Origin: an uncultured Lachnospiraceae bacterium
GTDB taxonomy: Bacteria; Bacillota; Clostridia; Lachnospirales; Lachnospiraceae
NCBI GenBank assembly: GCA_902772565.1
Contig: CACYBJ010000002.1
Span: forward strand, 1 to 6,846
Reading direction: 5' to 3'
DNA: 6,846 nt
In this document: piece by piece, positions 4,775-6,846 of the stretch
Layout: every line of letters begins with the position of its first letter
How positions within the stretch are numbered: position 1 is the stretch's first letter
Translations under genes and position numbers: made by a program
Notes under the pieces: model-generated
Database searches by the model: none
What the model was told of the DNA's origin: nothing
The model's input: the letters and a program-made list of their open reading frames with translations, nothing else

Positions 4775-5800
4775 ATGAGTGAATATTTAAGAATTGCAAT
4801 TGATGCCATGGGAGGAGACAATGCACCGGGCGAAATAGTTAAGGGCGCAGTACTTTCCCTTTCCGACCAAAAGAATATCAAAATAGTTCTTGTGGGCAGG
4901 GAAGATGAGGTAAATGCCGAACTGGCAAAATACAGCGATTATGATAAAGACAGAATAGAAGTGGTTCATGCACCTACGGTTATAGATATAAATGAATCCC
5001 CTACAGCCGAAGTAAGAAGGAAGAAGGATTCTTCCATGGTTGTGGCCATGAATCTGTACAAAGAGGGTAAGGTGGACTGTGTGGCATCTGCCGGAAGCAC
5101 GGGAGCACTTTTTGTATGCGGAACTACCATAGTAAAGAGAATCCGAGGCATTGAAAGAACGCCTCTTGCACCGGTAATCCCTACCGCAGGCGGTCTGTCA
5201 CTTCTTGTGGATTCCGGAGCCAATGTGGATGCAAGACCTGAATGCTTTGTTCAGTACGCACAGATGGGTTCCATCTACATGGAAAAAGTACTTGGAGTAA
5301 AGAATCCGAGAGTCGGACTTGTTAACATCGGTGTTGAGGAAGAGAAGGGAAATCAGCAGGTTAAAGCAGCCTTCGAACTTCTTAAGGAGTGTCCGGACAT
5401 CAACTTCATCGGAAATGTTGAAGCAAGGGAAATCCCCAACGGCGTATGCGACGTAATCGTGTGCGATGCCTTTGTGGGAAATGTAATATTAAAACTCTAC
5501 GAGGGAACCGCAAAAGCTCTCGTTAAAATAATCAAGGGCGGACTGATGGAGTCCGTAAGAGGCAAAATCGGCGGACTGCTTGTTAAGAAGCCTCTTAAAA
5601 AGACCCTTAAGACCTTCGATGCATCCGAATACGGCGGCGCACCTTTCCTGGGACTTTCCGGTCTTGTGGTTAAGATGCACGGAAGCTCGAAACATAAGGA
5701 TGTAAGAAGCGCCATTAAACAGTGTGTGCTCTTTAATGAGCAGAACATTCCGGAACTTTACAGAGTCAACATAGCAGAAAAGGCAAAGAACAATGACTAA
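4775..5800 (+). CDS. plsX: phosphate acyltransferase PlsX (acyl-ACP:phosphate transacylase)
   Basis: Converts acyl-ACP and inorganic phosphate to acyl-phosphate, the acyl donor for PlsY in phosphatidic acid synthesis; a peripheral membrane enzyme in Firmicutes. The 341-residue length is typical. The N-terminal RIAIDAMGGDNAP (6-18), ESPTAEVRRKKDSSM (74-88), SAGSTGAL (105-112), LVDSGANVDARPE (144-156), NIGVEEEKGN (184-193), NFIGNVEARE (210-219), CDVIVCDAFVGNVILKLYEG (225-244) and EYGGAPFLGL (285-294) are the conserved family blocks. Only one start codon fits upstream of the first conserved strand. The last 8 nt overlap acpP, the usual plsX-acpP pairing of an enzyme with its substrate carrier. 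Transcription probably starts in the structured leader upstream, since the previous operon is closed by a terminator. In many Firmicutes yceD and rpmF precede plsX; neither is present here. Confidence 0.97.
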   Translation: MSEYLRIAIDAMGGDNAPGEIVKGAVLSLSDQKNIKIVLVGREDEVNAELAKYSDYDKDRIEVVHAPTVIDINESPTAEVRRKKDSSMVVAMNLYKEGKVDCVASAGSTGALFVCGTTIVKRIRGIERTPLAPVIPTAGGLSLLVDSGANVDARPECFVQYAQMGSIYMEKVLGVKNPRVGLVNIGVEEEKGNQQVKAAFELLKECPDINFIGNVEAREIPNGVCDVIVCDAFVGNVILKLYEGTAKALVKIIKGGLMESVRGKIGGLLVKKPLKKTLKTFDASEYGGAPFLGLSGLVVKMHGSSKHKDVRSAIKQCVLFNEQNIPELYRVNIAEKAKNND

Positions 5801-6020
5801 GGAAAAACTGTTTCAGATCATCAGCGAAAATACAGGCGTTGAAATCAACGAAATAACAGAAGAGTCCCATCTTTACGATGAACTGGGAATCGATTCACTG
5901 GAACTTGAGAAGATAGTTGCGGAAGCGGAAGCGATTTTTGATACCGTCTATGACAGACGCGGTTACTCGGCTGTTGTTACGGTTGGGGAACTGTATCAGT
6001 CGCTGACAGCTATACGATAG
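5793..6020 (+). CDS. acpP: acyl carrier protein, divergent
   Basis: A 75-residue acidic carrier protein (16 Asp/Glu against 6 Lys/Arg). The phosphopantetheine attachment serine is S35 in GIDSLELE, at the start of helix II, so it can be converted to the holo form. The N-terminal helix, the acidic loop before the serine and the terminal helix (VTVGELYQSL, 62-71) fit the four-helix ACP fold. It departs from the standard housekeeping ACP. Helix II reads DSLELEKIVAEAEAIFD rather than the usual DSLD-x-VELVM-type sequence, and the conserved I-P-D/E-E-x-A segment of helix III is replaced by VYDRRGYSAV (52-61) with two arginines. The ribosome binding site AAAAGG (5778-5783) lies 9 nt before the ATG inside plsX, and the genes overlap by 8 nt. 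The stop codon is part of the rnc ribosome binding site. It may be a second ACP specialised for phospholipid synthesis rather than the main fatty-acid synthesis carrier. Confidence 0.88.
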   Translation: MTKEKLFQIISENTGVEINEITEESHLYDELGIDSLELEKIVAEAEAIFDTVYDRRGYSAVVTVGELYQSLTAIR

Positions 6021-6028
6021 GAGTTTTT

Positions 6029-6742
6029 ATGCTTGACGGAAGCCTTAGGGATTTAGAAAAACTGATAGGTTACGAATTTAAAGATAAGGAGCTTTTGCTC
6101 CTTGCTCTGACCCATTCTTCCTACAGCCATGAGTTAATGATAACCGGTGGAGAGAAGCGGAATAACGAGCGTCTGGAGTTTTTGGGAGATGCGGTTTTGG
6201 AACTTATTTCCAGTGAGTTTCTGTTCAGGAACTATACGCATCTGCCGGAGGGAGAACTGTCCAAACTTCGTGCCTCCCTTGTAAGCGAGACGCCTCTTGC
6301 GGACTGCGCAAGGCAGATTTTCCTGGACAAGTATGTGCTTGTGGGAAAAGGGGAGAAACTTAATCATGGTAATGAGAAGGATTCCATTCTTTCGGACGCC
6401 TTTGAATCCATAATAGGTGCCACCTACTTGGACGGCGGACTTGAGCCTGCCAGGGCATTTGTGGAAAGTTATGTTTTAAATGACATAGAGCACAAGAAAA
6501 GGTTTTACGATGCCAAAACCGAACTTCAGGTCATGGTGCAGAATCTTTATCAGTGCGTTCCTGAGTATGAGGTTATTTCGGAATCGGGATCTCCTCATGA
6601 CATGACATTTACGGTGGAAGTGCGCATCTGCGGAAAGCCTTACGGAACCGGCGAGGGCCGTTCCAAGAAACAGGCTCAGCAAAAGGCTGCATATGCCGCT
6701 ATTGTTAAAATGGAGAAAGAAAAAGAGCAAAAGGACGAATAA
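6029..6742 (+). CDS. rnc: ribonuclease III
   Basis: A double-strand-specific endoribonuclease for rRNA precursor processing and mRNA turnover, active as a cytosolic dimer with Mg2+. The 237-residue protein has the RNase III catalytic domain at about 5-150 with the signature NERLEFLGDAVLE (46-58). The acidic active-site set is E50, D54, D123 and E126 (SDAFE, 122-126). A linker follows, then a double-stranded RNA-binding domain at about 161-228 starting DAKTELQ, with the C-terminal helix GRSKKQAQQKAA (210-221). All catalytic residues are present. TAGGAG (6018-6023), overlapping the acpP stop, lies 5 nt before the ATG and supports the start. The acpP-rnc-smc order is conserved in Firmicutes. The charged tail MEKEKEQKDE carries the ribosome binding site of smc. 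Confidence 0.98.
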   Translation: MLDGSLRDLEKLIGYEFKDKELLLLALTHSSYSHELMITGGEKRNNERLEFLGDAVLELISSEFLFRNYTHLPEGELSKLRASLVSETPLADCARQIFLDKYVLVGKGEKLNHGNEKDSILSDAFESIIGATYLDGGLEPARAFVESYVLNDIEHKKRFYDAKTELQVMVQNLYQCVPEYEVISESGSPHDMTFTVEVRICGKPYGTGEGRSKKQAQQKAAYAAIVKMEKEKEQKDE

Positions 6743-6846
6743 ATGTATCTTAAGAGTATTGAGGCCCATGGGTTTAAGGCCTTTGCCAATAAAATCAAAC
6801 TCGAATTCGGTGACGGCATTACCGGCATTGTAGGTCCTAACGGATC
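6743..6846 (+). CDS. smc: chromosome segregation protein SMC, N-terminal fragment (cut by window end)
   Basis: SMC is the ATPase core of the condensin complex with ScpA and ScpB, compacting and segregating the chromosome. Only the first 34 codons are visible. They begin MYLKSIEAHGFKAFANKIK and end GIVGPNG (28-34), the start of the Walker A motif (GPNGSGKSN in the family); the final bases fit the next Ser codon. The ATG follows the rnc stop codon directly with no spacer. AAAAGGA (6729-6735), 7 nt upstream, is the ribosome binding site. The full protein would be about 1,200 residues, so coiled coils, hinge and Walker B lie outside the window. The sequence and the rnc-smc neighbourhood make the call firm. 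Confidence 0.95.
   Translation, partial: MYLKSIEAHGFKAFANKIKLEFGDGITGIVGPNG

Noticed and set aside
1..6846. Mobile element, CRISPR array, tRNA or rRNA, defence system
   Set aside because: No transposase, terminal repeats, spaced repeats or RNA-gene signatures were seen. The gene content is conserved housekeeping throughout.

Overview
The window is a dense, all-forward-strand run of housekeeping genes from a Gram-positive anaerobe of the Clostridia, most likely Lachnospiraceae. The evidence for this is the gene order pgsA - HI0933-family flavoprotein - cmk - ispH/S1 fusion - plsX - acpP - rnc - smc, the IspH-S1 fusion typical of Clostridia, the four-domain S1, and an intermediate G+C content judged by eye. 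Species cannot be named from the sequence alone.

Layout. Positions 1-513 hold the 3' part of pgsA (phosphatidylglycerophosphate synthase; its start lies before the window). Positions 525-1820 encode an HI0933/YhiN/BaiN-type FAD protein and 1826-2494 encode CMP kinase. Positions 2491-4521 encode a 676-residue protein with a complete IspH (HMBPP reductase) followed by a four-domain ribosomal protein S1 and an acidic Ala/Glu tail. Gaps in this first block are 11 and 5 nt, then a 4-nt ATGA overlap, so it reads as one operon, closed by a strong intrinsic terminator at 4539-4569. A 253-nt intergenic region follows. It carries the terminator, candidate promoters and a leader rich in inverted repeats. 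The second block is plsX (4775-5800), acpP (5793-6020), rnc (6029-6742) and the first 34 codons of smc (6743 to the window end), again tightly packed or overlapping.

How the genes work together. PgsA, PlsX and ACP belong to phospholipid and fatty-acid metabolism. Cmk makes CDP, and so feeds CTP for the CDP-diacylglycerol used by PgsA. IspH completes the MEP isoprenoid pathway. S1, RNase III and SMC serve translation, RNA processing and chromosome organisation. This is a conserved growth-linked neighbourhood; no mobile element, CRISPR array, tRNA or rRNA was seen.

Most interesting signal. The S1 half of the ispH-S1 fusion looks like a gene nested within a gene. Inside the ispH coding sequence there is a near-consensus sigma-A promoter (TTGAAA-N17-TATGAT, 3050-3078), a 19-nt perfect inverted repeat (3282-3300), and a strong Shine-Dalgarno sequence (AGAGGAGGT) placed 10 nt before an in-frame ATG at 3361. 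That ATG falls exactly at the IspH/S1 boundary and begins a typical free-standing S1 N-terminus. Arginine codon choice shifts at the same point. This suggests that free S1 is made in addition to the fusion. Secondary points are a divergent ACP, the structured plsX leader with unusually close Shine-Dalgarno spacing, and the absence of rpmF before plsX.
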